Source: Paracoccus amoyensis
GTDB taxonomy: Bacteria; Pseudomonadota; Alphaproteobacteria; Rhodobacterales; Rhodobacteraceae
NCBI RefSeq assembly: GCF_014490725.1
Contig: NZ_JACOQL010000001.1
Coordinates: 434,001 to 498,000, forward strand
Reading direction: 5' to 3'
Length of the DNA: 64,000 nt
The notes under the pieces were generated by a model. The model was not told where the DNA came from. It saw only the letters and a list, made by a program, of their open reading frames with translations, and ran no database searches. A program made the translations under genes and the position numbers. Below, in pieces: positions 1 through 8,768 of the stretch. Numbering within the stretch: position 1 is the stretch's first letter; each line of letters starts with the position of its first letter.

Positions 1-151
1 GCCGCGCTTTCAGGTGATCATCCCTGATTTTGGCACGGTTGAGGGATCGTTTCTGGTGACAGCGCTGGAATATGCCGGCAGCTATAACGGCGAGGCGACC
101 TATGAAATGACCATGGCCTCGGCCGGGGCGCTGACATTCGTGGCATTGTGA
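1..151 (+). CDS. GTA major tail tube protein gp9, C-terminal fragment
   Basis: Only the last 49 codons are present; the gene enters from the left edge and stops with TGA at 149-151. The visible sequence contains IIPDFGTVEGSFLVTALEY and ends in GALTFVAL, which resembles the C-terminus of the TP901-1-type major tail protein of Rhodobacter-type gene transfer agents. In the particle this protein stacks into the tail tube. The gp10 gene starts inside its stop codon (TGATG). The identification rests mainly on the following gp10-gp15 order, because the fragment itself is short. Confidence 0.75.
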   Translation, partial: PRFQVIIPDFGTVEGSFLVTALEYAGSYNGEATYEMTMASAGALTFVAL

Positions 152-465
152 TGATCAACCCGATGCGTGGCGAGGTCGAGATTGTGCTGGATGGCACCGC
201 CCATGTCGCGCGGTTGACGTTGGGCGCGCTGGCCGAATTGGAGCATGATCTGGGCGCTGACAGCCTGATTGGACTTGCCGAACGGTTCGAGGCAGGTGGC
301 TTTCGCAGCCGCGATGTTCTGGCCGTCTTGGTTGCCGGACTTCGCGGCGGCGGCTGGCGTGGCCGGATCGGCGATCTGCTGAGTGTCGAGATCGGGGGCG
401 GTCCGGTCGCCGCCGGGCGGTTGGCCGCCGAATTGCTGGCCCGTGCTTTTCGGATCGACGCATGA
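151..465 (+). CDS. GTA gp10 family protein
   Basis: This 104-residue protein matches the GTA-gp10 family, which sits between the major tail protein and the tail chaperone in rhodobacterial GTAs. The start is ATG at 151, overlapping the gp9 stop; a GTG at 148 is the alternative. The N-terminal part has the family look (GEVEIVLDGTAHVARLTLG, then an acidic helix ELEHDLG), as in tail-assembly chaperone-like proteins. Its stop overlaps the next start as ATGA. The exact role in RcGTA is not well defined; a part in tail assembly is inferred from position. Confidence 0.85.
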   Translation: MINPMRGEVEIVLDGTAHVARLTLGALAELEHDLGADSLIGLAERFEAGGFRSRDVLAVLVAGLRGGGWRGRIGDLLSVEIGGGPVAAGRLAAELLARAFRIDA

Positions 466-683
466 ACAGGGCAGACGGGCTGGATTGGCCCGGTCTGATG
501 CGTGCTGGCATCCGCGGACTTCGCCTGACGCCAGAGCAGTTCTGGGGGCTGACGCCAGCCGAACTGGCGCTGATGCTGGGGATCGAGGCGGGAGGGGCCG
601 GTGCGATGACACGCCGTCGGCTGGCCGATCTGGCCGCCCGCTTTCCCGACCGAGCCGCGCAGGACAACGACGAGATTATCTGA
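462..683 (+). CDS. GTA tail assembly chaperone (gp10.1-like)
   Basis: This 73-residue protein belongs to the small phage TAC-like family found just before the tape measure gene in alphaproteobacterial GTAs. The core LTPEQFWGLTPAELALMLG is the recognisable motif. It starts at 462 in a 4-base ATGA overlap with gp10 and ends 15 bases before gp11. In siphophages a short protein here binds the tape measure protein and helps tail polymerisation. That role is by family and position; nothing catalytic is visible. Confidence 0.85.
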   Translation: MNRADGLDWPGLMRAGIRGLRLTPEQFWGLTPAELALMLGIEAGGAGAMTRRRLADLAARFPDRAAQDNDEII

Positions 684-698
684 ACAGGGGCTATCATT

Positions 699-1355
699 AT
701 GGCGAACAAGGACGGGTTCGGCGGAACGCTGGACCAGTTGGATGAAGGATTCGGCCAAACCAGCCGGATGACTGCGGAATTCGAGGCCGAGCTGGCTCGG
801 CTGCGCCAGTCGATGACCAATACCGCACGCGAGGTCGGTACGCTGAATCGGGGTATTGAATCCGGGCTTCGGCGCGCCTTCGATGATTTGATCTTCGATG
901 GCGCAAAACTGTCGGACGCGCTGAAGGGAATCGGGCGATCCATCGCGGACACCGTTTATTCGATTGCCATGAAGCCGGTCGAAAATGCCCTGGCGGGCAC
1001 GATTGGAAACGGGCTGGCGGGAATGTTGTCGGGCGCTTTGCCCTTTGCCAACGGAGGTGCCTTTGTGCAGGGGCGCGTGATGCCCTTTGCAAAGGGCGGC
1101 GTTGTCAGCCAGCCCACGCATTTCCCGATGCGAGGTGCGACCGGCCTGATGGGGGAAGCAGGACCAGAAGCGATCATGCCATTGCGGCGCGGTGCGGATG
1201 GTCGGCTGGGCGTCGCCTCGGCCGGGGGCGGCGGTCGCGCAGTCAATGTGACGGTGAATGTCACGACCCCGGATGTCGCGGGGTTTCAGCGCAGTCAATC
1301 ACAGATCGCGGCGCAGTTGGGTCGCGTTCTGGCGCGTGGCGACAGAAATAGCTGA
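699..1355 (+). CDS. GTA tail tape measure protein gp11
   Basis: The 218-residue protein is short for a tape measure, as expected for the short GTA tail. The first ~90 residues are helical and rich in Q, E, R and A (TAEFEAELARLRQSM). A Gly/Ala-rich stretch follows (residues ~100-160: NALAGTIGNGLAGMLSGALPF), and the C-terminus reads AVNVTVNVTTPDVAGFQRSQ, typical of phage tail length determinants. It lies between the chaperone and distal tail genes. The ATG at 699 has a weak AGGGG-type site upstream. Confidence 0.88.
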   Translation: MANKDGFGGTLDQLDEGFGQTSRMTAEFEAELARLRQSMTNTAREVGTLNRGIESGLRRAFDDLIFDGAKLSDALKGIGRSIADTVYSIAMKPVENALAGTIGNGLAGMLSGALPFANGGAFVQGRVMPFAKGGVVSQPTHFPMRGATGLMGEAGPEAIMPLRRGADGRLGVASAGGGGRAVNVTVNVTTPDVAGFQRSQSQIAAQLGRVLARGDRNS

Positions 1356-1367
1356 GTGGAGGCGAAG

Positions 1368-2000
1368 ATGGCATTTCATGAGGTTCGATTTCCGACAAAT
1401 CTGTCATTCGGCGCAATTGGTGGCCCGGAACGACGCACCGAGATCGTGGCGCTGGCCAGTGGCTATGAGGAACGGAACACACCCTGGGCGCATGCGCGGC
1501 GTCGCTATGACGCGGGCATGGGACTGCGTTCGTTGAATGATCTATCGGCGCTGATTTCGTTCTTCGAGGCTCGGGCAGGACAGTTGCACGGGTTTCGTTG
1601 GAAGGATTGGTCGGACCACAAAAGCTGTGTTCCATCCCAGTCCCCTGCGTTTCACGATCAGGAAATTGCCAGGGGCGACGGGCAAATGACCCAGTTTCAG
1701 ATCGTGAAGAATTATGTGTCCGGTGCGTTCAGCTATGCCCGACCAATTGCGAAGATCGTCAAGGACTCGGTGCGTGCGGGCATTGGTGGCGTAGAGGTTT
1801 TCCTTGGCACCGATTTCGAGGTGAACAACCGGACGGGCATCATCACCTTTACCAGGCCGGTTCCTGTCGGAGCAGAAATCACCGTTGGTTTCGAGTTTGA
1901 CGTTCCCGTCCGGTTTGACACGGACAGGATCGCGGTGTCCGTCGCTTCGTTTCAGGCGGGAGAAGTGCCTCAGATACCTGTGATTGAGGTGCGCCTATGA
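1368..2000 (+). CDS. GTA distal tail protein gp12 (DUF2460/TIGR02217)
   Basis: The product is 210 residues, the usual length of the family. It opens FHEVRFPTNLSFGAIGGPERRTEIV and contains GFRWKDWSDHKS near residue 75, the hallmark of DUF2460 proteins. In RcGTA this protein forms the distal tail ring below the tube. The ATG at 1368 is preferred over an in-frame GTG at 1356 because GGAGG lies just upstream of it. The stop overlaps gp13 by 4 bases. Confidence 0.92.
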   Translation: MAFHEVRFPTNLSFGAIGGPERRTEIVALASGYEERNTPWAHARRRYDAGMGLRSLNDLSALISFFEARAGQLHGFRWKDWSDHKSCVPSQSPAFHDQEIARGDGQMTQFQIVKNYVSGAFSYARPIAKIVKDSVRAGIGGVEVFLGTDFEVNNRTGIITFTRPVPVGAEITVGFEFDVPVRFDTDRIAVSVASFQAGEVPQIPVIEVRL

Positions 2001-2830
2001 CCACCACGACAATCGCCCGTGCCTGGATGATCCGGCGCAAGGACGGGCTGACTTTGGGATTCACCGATCATGACGTCGCACTCAGTTTCGACGGTGTTCG
2101 TTTCCGCCCGGATCATGGAATGGCGGCGCGTGCCTTGGTTCAGGGATCGGGTCTGTCGGTCGATAATTCAGAGGCTGCCGGGGCGCTGTCAGACGACGCG
2201 ATCAGCGAGCGCGATATTCTGGCGGGCCGATGGGACGCGGCAGAGCTGAAGATGTGGGAGGTGGATTGGTCGGATGTAGGCCGACGTCGCCTGACATTTG
2301 CCGGGTCGATGGGCGAAGTGTCACGATCAAACGGAGAGTTCAAGGCAGAGCTGCGCGGCCTTGCCGAGCCATTGAATAATGCGCGTGGGCGGGTGTTTCA
2401 TCCGCGCTGTTCGGCAAGGCTTGGCGATGCCGGGTGCAAAATGGTTCTTTCAGGCACGGCGTTTCAAACCGAGTTAGAGATAGAGGGGTTGGACGACGGG
2501 CGCATTTTCCGTTTTTCTGAGTTTCCGGCATTCAATGCGCGATGGTTCGAGCGTGGCGTTTTGCGTATTCTTGACGGCGAGGCAGCCGGGCTTCACGGAG
2601 CGATCAAGAATGATATCAGCCTGCCGGGCGGTGGGCGTGAAATCGAATTGTGGCAATCGCTTGGGCTGACCGCACAGACGGGCGATCGGGTGCGGCTGAC
2701 CGCAGGCTGCGACAAGCGTGCCGCGACCTGCAGCCAGAAATTTTCCAACTTGCTGAACTTTCGGGGATTCCCTCATTTGCCAAGTGAAGATTGGTTGCTG
2801 GCCCCGCAAGTAGGTTCAAGAAATGACTGA
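1997..2830 (+). CDS. GTA hub protein gp13 (DUF2163/BR0599 family)
   Basis: This 277-residue protein has an N-terminal DUF2163 region (IARAWMIRRKDGLTLGFTDHD) and the C-terminal BR0599-type segment ending NLLNFRGFPHLPSEDWL. Four cysteines, C138, C147, C238 and C245, occur as two pairs (PRCSARLGDAGC and GCDKRAATC). As I recall, the hub of the Rhodobacter capsulatus GTA carries an iron-sulfur cluster, and these are the obvious ligands here. The stop overlaps gp14 by 8 bases. The hub joins the distal tail ring to the gp15 host-contact protein. Confidence 0.92.
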   Translation: MTTTTIARAWMIRRKDGLTLGFTDHDVALSFDGVRFRPDHGMAARALVQGSGLSVDNSEAAGALSDDAISERDILAGRWDAAELKMWEVDWSDVGRRRLTFAGSMGEVSRSNGEFKAELRGLAEPLNNARGRVFHPRCSARLGDAGCKMVLSGTAFQTELEIEGLDDGRIFRFSEFPAFNARWFERGVLRILDGEAAGLHGAIKNDISLPGGGREIELWQSLGLTAQTGDRVRLTAGCDKRAATCSQKFSNLLNFRGFPHLPSEDWLLAPQVGSRND

Positions 2831-3251
2831 TCGTGTTGTCGAACTGGCACAGGATTGGATTGGCACGCCGTATCAGCATCAGACGAGCACTAAGGGCGTC
2901 GCCTCGGACTGTCTGGGATTGATCCGTGGCATCTGGCAAGAGCTGTATGGTGCCGAGCCGGAACCAGCGCCAGCCTATTCCGCCGATTGGGGCGAGGTTG
3001 GGCGGACCGAGGTTCTGATGCAGGCAGCATTGCGGCATTTGTTGCCCGTCAACCGCGAAACCGATCTGTGCGAGGGGCAGGTGCTGCTGTTCCGGATGCG
3101 ACAGGATGCGATTGCCAAGCACCTAGGGATACTGTCGCAATCGGGCGAACAGCCACGGTTCATCCACGCCTATAACGGACATGGCGTGATCGACAGTCCG
3201 CTGACGATCCCCTGGCAGAACCGGATTGCTGCCCGGTTCTGCTTTCCCTGA
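2823..3251 (+). CDS. GTA cell-wall peptidase gp14 (NlpC/P60)
   Basis: This 142-residue NlpC/P60 peptidase is of the GTA type (TIGR02219). The likely catalytic cysteine is C30 in GVASDCLGLIRG and the histidine is H100 in AKHLGIL; both are in the family order. It would cleave peptidoglycan so that GTA DNA can cross the recipient periplasm. There is no signal peptide, as expected for a particle component. It overlaps gp13 and lies 23 bases before gp15. Confidence 0.92.
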   Translation: MTDRVVELAQDWIGTPYQHQTSTKGVASDCLGLIRGIWQELYGAEPEPAPAYSADWGEVGRTEVLMQAALRHLLPVNRETDLCEGQVLLFRMRQDAIAKHLGILSQSGEQPRFIHAYNGHGVIDSPLTIPWQNRIAARFCFP

Positions 3252-3274
3252 CATGTTGAAATAAGGAGGCTGCG

Positions 3275-6200
3275 ATGGCCACAATCGTTCTGTCCGCAGT
3301 AGGGGCTTCCGTCGGCGGCGGCTTCGGCGGTGCGTTTCTGGGTCTGTCGGGCGCCGTCATCGGGCGCGCAGTCGGCGCGACAATCGGTCGTGCGATTGAC
3401 CAGCGGTTGTTGGGCGGCGGATCAAAGGCCGTCGAGACAGGGCGGATCGACCGACTTCGTCTGCAGACCGCTGGTGAAGGGGCAGCCATTCCACGCATCT
3501 GGGGTCAGATGCGCGTTCCCGGGCATGTGATCTGGGCATCGCCGCTGGAGGAAATCGCACGATCCGAGGATGCCGGCGGTGGCAAAGGATCGCCCAAAAC
3601 ACGCGTCACCCAAATCAGCTATCGTCTGTCGGTCGCGCTGGCGCTGTGCGAGGGACACATTCTGGGTGTCGGACGGGTTTGGGCGGATGGCGAGGAGATT
3701 GCGGCATCTGATTTGAACATGCGGGTCTATTCCGGCGATGAACAGCAAATGCCCGATCCCGCCATAGCCGCGCATGAAGAAGGGAATGCGCCTGCATATC
3801 GCGGGCTGGCCTATGTCGTGCTTGAGGATCTGAACCTGGAACCATGGGGCAACCGGATGCCTCAGCTGACATTCGAGGTGACGTCGCCGGCGCAAGATGG
3901 CTCGGGCCTTTGTCGTGAAGTTCAGGCAGTGGCACTGATTCCGGGAACGGGGGAATATTCGCTTGCGACGACGCAGGTGACGCAGGATCTGGGCCTTGGA
4001 GAGGTTCGTTCGATCAACGTCAATACGCCCATAGGAGGCACGGATTTCACAGCCTCGATGGCGACGCTGGACCGCGAATTGCCAAATGTGGGATCGGTAT
4101 CGCTGGTGGTGTCATGGTTCGGAGACGATCTGCGGATTAACCACTGCTCGCTGAAGCCGAAGGTCGAGAATCGTGATGGCGATGGCGACGAAATGCCTTG
4201 GCGCGCAGGTGGCATAGACCGTGCCGGTGCGGATCGGGTGGCGCAAAAGGATGATCGTCCAGTCTATGGTGGCACGCCATCGGATCAATCGGTGATCGAG
4301 GCTGTGCGGGCCATTGCGGCATCGGGCAAGAAAGCGGTGTTCTATCCCTTCATCCTGATGGAACAGTTGCCAGCGAATGATCTGCCCAACCCCTATGGCG
4401 GTATTGGCCAGCCGGTCATGCCTTGGCGTGGACGGATTACGACATCTGTCGCGCCAGGCCTGACGGGAACGCCTGATCAGACAGCCGCCGCCGCCGATGA
4501 GGTGCTTGCCTTTTTTGGGCGCGCGCAGATTGGCAACTTTACGACAGAGGGCGACACCGTCAGTTATCAGGGTCCGGAGGAATGGTCTTATCGTCGTTTC
4601 ATTCTGCATTACGCGCATCTGTGCAAGGCGGCAGGGGGTGTCGATGCGTTTCTGATCGGGTCCGAGATGATCGGCATGACCCAGATCCGTGGGCTGAATA
4701 ACAGCTATCCTGCGGTTGCCGAGCTGATCCGTCTGGCCCGTGACGTTCGCGCGATTTTAGGACCGGATGTGAAAATCAGCTATGCCGCCGACTGGTCGGA
4801 ATATTTTGGCCATCATCCCGGTGACGGGAAGCTGTTTTTCCATCTGGATCCATTATGGGCCCATCACGATATCAATTTCATTGGTATCGACAATTATATG
4901 CCCTTGTCGGATTGGCGCGAGGGAGAGGATCATCAGGACGCGCATTGGGGATGGATCGGGAATCCCGAGTATCTTCAATCCAATGTTTGCGGCGGCGAAG
5001 GCTTTGATTGGTATTACGCCGGCAGCGCCGATCGTGACGCCCAGCGACGCAGCCCGATCACGGATGGTGCCTATGACGAAGCTTGGGTCTGGCGTTACAA
5101 AGACCTGAAAAGCTGGTGGGAAAATCTGCATTACAATCGTCCGAATGGCGTGCGGTCGTCACAGGCGACTGATTGGGTGCCGGGGTCAAAGCCATTCTGG
5201 TTCACAGAATATGGCTGCGCCGCGCTTGATAAGGCGACGAACCAGCCGAACAAGTTTTTGGACGCGATGAGTTCGGAAAGCACCTTGCCGTGGTATTCCA
5301 ATGCACAGCGCGATGATGCGATCCAGTCAGCCTATGTGCACGCTGTTACGTCCTATTGGGCAAATCCGGGGCACAATCCAGCGATGGATGGGGGCGGTCG
5401 CATGGTTGACATGTCGCGTGCCCATATTTGGTGTTGGGACGCGCGACCGTTTCCTGCGTTTCCGGGGCGCAGTGATCTGTGGTCCGACGGGCCGGCATGG
5501 GAGCGGGGACATTGGCTGAACGGTCGCGCGGGTGCTGTGCGACTGTCGGCCGTCGTCAGTGATATTTGCCGCGAAGCTGGTGTGGTGGCCTTTGATACCG
5601 CACGCCTTTCTGGCGTCGTGCGTGGCTATCATATCCGTGGCGGCGATACTGCGCGTGCAGCCCTGCAACCGCTGATGCTGGCCTATGGTTTTGACGCGGC
5701 CGAGCGTGACGGGGTTCTGCAGTTCATCCCTCGTGCCGGACGGGTCAAAGCTGAACTCGGATCAGAGCATCTGGCGATTGCGGAAGAGGTTTCAGATTTT
5801 GCAACAGCCCGCGCGGCCGAGCCCGAGATGACGGGTCATCTGCGCCTGACGCATGTCGAGGCCGGTGGTGATTATGCCGCTGCTACCGCCGAAACCAGTT
5901 TGCCCGACGCAGGTCAAGAAACGGTTACGGACAGTGAATTCGCAATGGCGCTGACACGCGCCGAAGGACGCGCGATTGCCGAACGCTGGTTGGCCGAAGC
6001 TGCAGTATCGCGTGATACGGCACGCTTTGCCCTGCCGCCCTCGTTGCACGATTTGGGGCCGGGGGACGTGATCCGAATGCGGCACGGTTCTGCCCAGCCG
6101 AAACGATGGCGGATCGACCGGGTGGAGCGGGCAGGTGTGATGACTGTTGATGCGATACGGGTTGAGCCAGGTGTCTACAGCCCCGTGTTGACCACCCCGC

Positions 6201-7159
6201 AGGAAAGGTCAGCGCGACGCTATCTGCCGCCCGCGCCTGTCATGCCGGTTTTCATGGACTTGCCGTTGCTGCGGGGGGATGAGCGACCTCATGCGCCCTA
6301 TCTGGCCGTTACGGCGAAGCCATGGCCGGGATCTGTGGCGGCCTATTCGTCGCTTGACGCGGAAGGCGGATATGACCTGAACCTGCTGCTGACACGGCGA
6401 TCTTTCATCGGAAAAACTGAATCGGTCTTGTCTCGGGCCGATCCAAACATTGTAGACAGGGGGAATGCGCTTCGTATCCGTCTGAAGGGCGGCTCTCTGC
6501 AATCGGTCACGTGGAGGGCTTTGTTGGCGGGGGCCAATGCTTTGGCCATTGGTGACGGTTCGTTGGAGAACTGGGAGATCATCCAGTTTTCCAAAGCCGA
6601 ACCGGTCGATAAAAATATCTGGCAGATCAGCGATTTGCTACGTGGTCAGGCGGGAACGGATGGCATCATGCCCGACGTCTGGCCAGCCGGATCATACGTC
6701 GTTTTGCTGGATGGCGGTCCCCAACAGGTCAAGCTTACACCCGCCGCACGCGGGCAAGAGCGTTTTTGGCGAATTGGCGCGGCAAGCCGGTCCATGGACG
6801 ACAGCAGCTATCGGTCGCGAACCACCGAGGCACGCGGGATAGGCCTGCGGCCCTATGCGCCATGCCATCTTCGGGCCAGCGGCAATCTGATCACGTGGGT
6901 TCGGCGCACACGTATCGATGGTGATGGCTGGGACGGGGCAGATGTCCCGCTGGGCGAAAGCCGGGAAGGCTATCGCCTGCGCATCATTAAAAATGGCGTG
7001 GTCTTGCATCAGGTCGATATCGACCACCCTCGATACAGCGTTCCGGCGGAGATTTGGGCCAGCGCCATCAATGCAGGGCCTTGCACGGTCGCCGTCGCAC
7101 AACTTTCGGACCAGTTCGGTCCGGGTCCATTCGTCAGGAGAGAATTCAATGGCAAGTGA
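3275..7159 (+). CDS. GTA host-specificity protein gp15 ('megatron')
   Basis: At 1294 residues this is close to the R. capsulatus gp15 length. The N-terminus has a Gly/Ala-rich segment (VGGGFGGAFLGLSGAVIG). A TIM-barrel-like glycoside-hydrolase fold spans about residues 340-750, with FLIGSEMIGMTQIRG, ISYAADWSEYFGHH and GIDNYMPLSDWR. Phage tail domains follow towards the C-terminus. The protein sits at the tail tip and contacts the recipient cell. It starts after AAGGAGG at 3263-3269. Its final codons overlap the DUF2793 gene by 11 bases, which suggests co-translation of that gene. Confidence 0.94.
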   Translation: MATIVLSAVGASVGGGFGGAFLGLSGAVIGRAVGATIGRAIDQRLLGGGSKAVETGRIDRLRLQTAGEGAAIPRIWGQMRVPGHVIWASPLEEIARSEDAGGGKGSPKTRVTQISYRLSVALALCEGHILGVGRVWADGEEIAASDLNMRVYSGDEQQMPDPAIAAHEEGNAPAYRGLAYVVLEDLNLEPWGNRMPQLTFEVTSPAQDGSGLCREVQAVALIPGTGEYSLATTQVTQDLGLGEVRSINVNTPIGGTDFTASMATLDRELPNVGSVSLVVSWFGDDLRINHCSLKPKVENRDGDGDEMPWRAGGIDRAGADRVAQKDDRPVYGGTPSDQSVIEAVRAIAASGKKAVFYPFILMEQLPANDLPNPYGGIGQPVMPWRGRITTSVAPGLTGTPDQTAAAADEVLAFFGRAQIGNFTTEGDTVSYQGPEEWSYRRFILHYAHLCKAAGGVDAFLIGSEMIGMTQIRGLNNSYPAVAELIRLARDVRAILGPDVKISYAADWSEYFGHHPGDGKLFFHLDPLWAHHDINFIGIDNYMPLSDWREGEDHQDAHWGWIGNPEYLQSNVCGGEGFDWYYAGSADRDAQRRSPITDGAYDEAWVWRYKDLKSWWENLHYNRPNGVRSSQATDWVPGSKPFWFTEYGCAALDKATNQPNKFLDAMSSESTLPWYSNAQRDDAIQSAYVHAVTSYWANPGHNPAMDGGGRMVDMSRAHIWCWDARPFPAFPGRSDLWSDGPAWERGHWLNGRAGAVRLSAVVSDICREAGVVAFDTARLSGVVRGYHIRGGDTARAALQPLMLAYGFDAAERDGVLQFIPRAGRVKAELGSEHLAIAEEVSDFATARAAEPEMTGHLRLTHVEAGGDYAAATAETSLPDAGQETVTDSEFAMALTRAEGRAIAERWLAEAAVSRDTARFALPPSLHDLGPGDVIRMRHGSAQPKRWRIDRVERAGVMTVDAIRVEPGVYSPVLTTPQERSARRYLPPAPVMPVFMDLPLLRGDERPHAPYLAVTAKPWPGSVAAYSSLDAEGGYDLNLLLTRRSFIGKTESVLSRADPNIVDRGNALRIRLKGGSLQSVTWRALLAGANALAIGDGSLENWEIIQFSKAEPVDKNIWQISDLLRGQAGTDGIMPDVWPAGSYVVLLDGGPQQVKLTPAARGQERFWRIGAASRSMDDSSYRSRTTEARGIGLRPYAPCHLRASGNLITWVRRTRIDGDGWDGADVPLGESREGYRLRIIKNGVVLHQVDIDHPRYSVPAEIWASAINAGPCTVAVAQLSDQFGPGPFVRREFNGK

Positions 7160-7856
7160 AACCACACGTCTGGGACTGTCGCTGCTGCAGGCGGCACAGG
7201 CGCAGAAGCATATAACGGTGAACGAGGCGTTGATGCGTCTGGATGGCGTCGTCAACCTGGTGCTGCAAAGCGTATCAAATACTGCGCCGCCCGCGACCGT
7301 CACGGACGGGCAATGCTGGGGCGTGCCGGCCGGCGCTGCTGGTGCGTGGAGCGGAAAGACCGGCACCATTGCGGTCGGTTCTAACGGCGGTTGGATATTC
7401 GTCCCCGCGATGTTGGGGATGCGGGGCTTTATCGTCGACCGCGGTGTCGAAGCAGTTCACGATGGCGCAGTCTGGGTTGAGGGGGTGCTCAGCCTTGGTC
7501 GCTTGGGATCAGCACTGACCACCGGCATGGTCGAGGCCGATGTTAATGTCACTGCCGGTGGGAACATGGATACCGGCGTGACGATCCCGGCAAATGCCAT
7601 GGTTATCGGCGCCACCGCCAAGGTTCTGAACAACTTGACTGGCACGCTGAGCAGTTGGGCCTTGGGCACGACCGGGGCCATCGATCGCTTTGGTAAAGGG
7701 TTGGGGAAATCCGCCGGATCATATGCGCGCGGTATGCTTGGTTCGCCAATGACATATTATGCGTCTGCCAACCTGATTATGACCGGCGTTGGCGGGAACT
7801 TTTCGGGTGGAAAGGTGCGACTGGCGGTACATTGGCTGGAACTGCGTGTTCCGTAA
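7149..7856 (+). CDS. DUF2793 protein, candidate GTA tail fibre or accessory protein
   Basis: The 235-residue product starts at the ATG at 7149, preceded by AGGAGA, inside the last codons of gp15. The N-terminal ~110 residues fit DUF2793: LGLSLLQAAQAQKHITVNEAL, then GQCWGVP and GGWIFVPA. The rest is a glycine-rich beta-type C-terminal domain (MVEADVNVTAGGN, NLIMTGVGGNFSGGK). DUF2793 proteins are often found at the end of phage or GTA tail operons. A fibre or receptor-binding role is inferred from that position. The overlap with gp15 makes it likely that this gene belongs to the GTA operon. Confidence 0.85.
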   Translation: MASETTRLGLSLLQAAQAQKHITVNEALMRLDGVVNLVLQSVSNTAPPATVTDGQCWGVPAGAAGAWSGKTGTIAVGSNGGWIFVPAMLGMRGFIVDRGVEAVHDGAVWVEGVLSLGRLGSALTTGMVEADVNVTAGGNMDTGVTIPANAMVIGATAKVLNNLTGTLSSWALGTTGAIDRFGKGLGKSAGSYARGMLGSPMTYYASANLIMTGVGGNFSGGKVRLAVHWLELRVP

Positions 7857-7940
7857 ATTTCTCTTTACCTCTGGCCTGCGCTTTCCCCGGACCTACATAT
7901 CAGTTAAGACAAAGGTTCACGCAAGCGCGGGTTAGCCAAT

Positions 7941-8768
7941 ATGAACATGCAAATCGGCGACGAAAAAATACTGACAATGGATCGTGACGCGATCTGGGCT
8001 CAGTTGTGTGATGAAGCGAAAGAAGCCGTTCAGGATGAGCCCTTGCTGGGTTCGCTGATCCATGCCGGGCTTTTGCATCATCACAATTTTGAAGCGGCGT
8101 TAGCCTATCGCTTCTCGCTGAAACTGGCGAGTGGTGAGATGAGCGAGCAGATTTTGCGTGAGATCGCAGATCAGGCCTATCGCACCACGCCCGAACTGGG
8201 CGATGCCGCGCGTGCCGATCTGATGGCGGTTTATCAGCGCGACCCGGCGACGCATCGTCTGTTACAGCCGGTGCTGTTTTTCAAAGGATTTCAGGCCTTG
8301 CAGGCCTACCGGATGGCGCATTGGCTGTGGCAGCAGGGGCGGCGGGATATGGCATATTTCGTGCAGATGCGCTGTTCGGAATGCTTTGGCGTCGATATCC
8401 ACCCGGCGGCGACGATTGGCATTGGTGTTATGATCGACCATGCACATTCCATCGTGATCGGTGAGACCGCTCAGGTCGGCAATCATGTGTCCATGCTGCA
8501 TTCCGTAACGCTGGGCGGCACGGGCAAAGCCGACGGAGACCGGCATCCCAAGATCGAAGAAGGCGTACTGATCGGGGCGGGCGCGAAGGTTTTGGGCAAT
8601 ATTCGCGTTGGCCATCATTCACGGATCGCGTCAGGCTCGGTCGTCTTGCATGATGTTCCGCCATGCAAGACCGTGGCTGGTGTTCCGGCGCGTATCGTGG
8701 GAGATGCGGGTTGTTCCGATCCATCGCTGAGCATGAACCAACTTCTGGAAACGGACGACGAAGTTTAA
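7941..8768 (+). CDS. cysE: Serine O-acetyltransferase
   Basis: CysE transfers acetyl from acetyl-CoA to L-serine, giving O-acetylserine for cysteine synthesis in the cytoplasm. The 275-residue protein has the helical N-terminal SAT domain and a C-terminal left-handed beta-helix with hexapeptide repeats. The signature [19 protein letters not shown] contains the active-site Asp-His pair, and [11 protein letters not shown] follows. It lies 84 bases after the GTA-linked gene; cysE flanks the GTA cluster in other rhodobacteria. Its TAA overlaps the convergent pyrD stop within TTTAAA. Confidence 0.95.
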   Translation: MNMQIGDEKILTMDRDAIWAQLCDEAKEAVQDEPLLGSLIHAGLLHHHNFEAALAYRFSLKLASGEMSEQILREIADQAYRTTPELGDAARADLMAVYQRDPATHRLLQPVLFFKGFQALQAYRMAHWLWQQGRRDMAYFVQMRCSECFGVDIHPAATIGIGVMIDHAHSIVIGETAQVGNHVSMLHSVTLGGTGKADGDRHPKIEEGVLIGAGAKVLGNIRVGHHSRIASGSVVLHDVPPCKTVAGVPARIVGDAGCSDPSLSMNQLLETDDEV

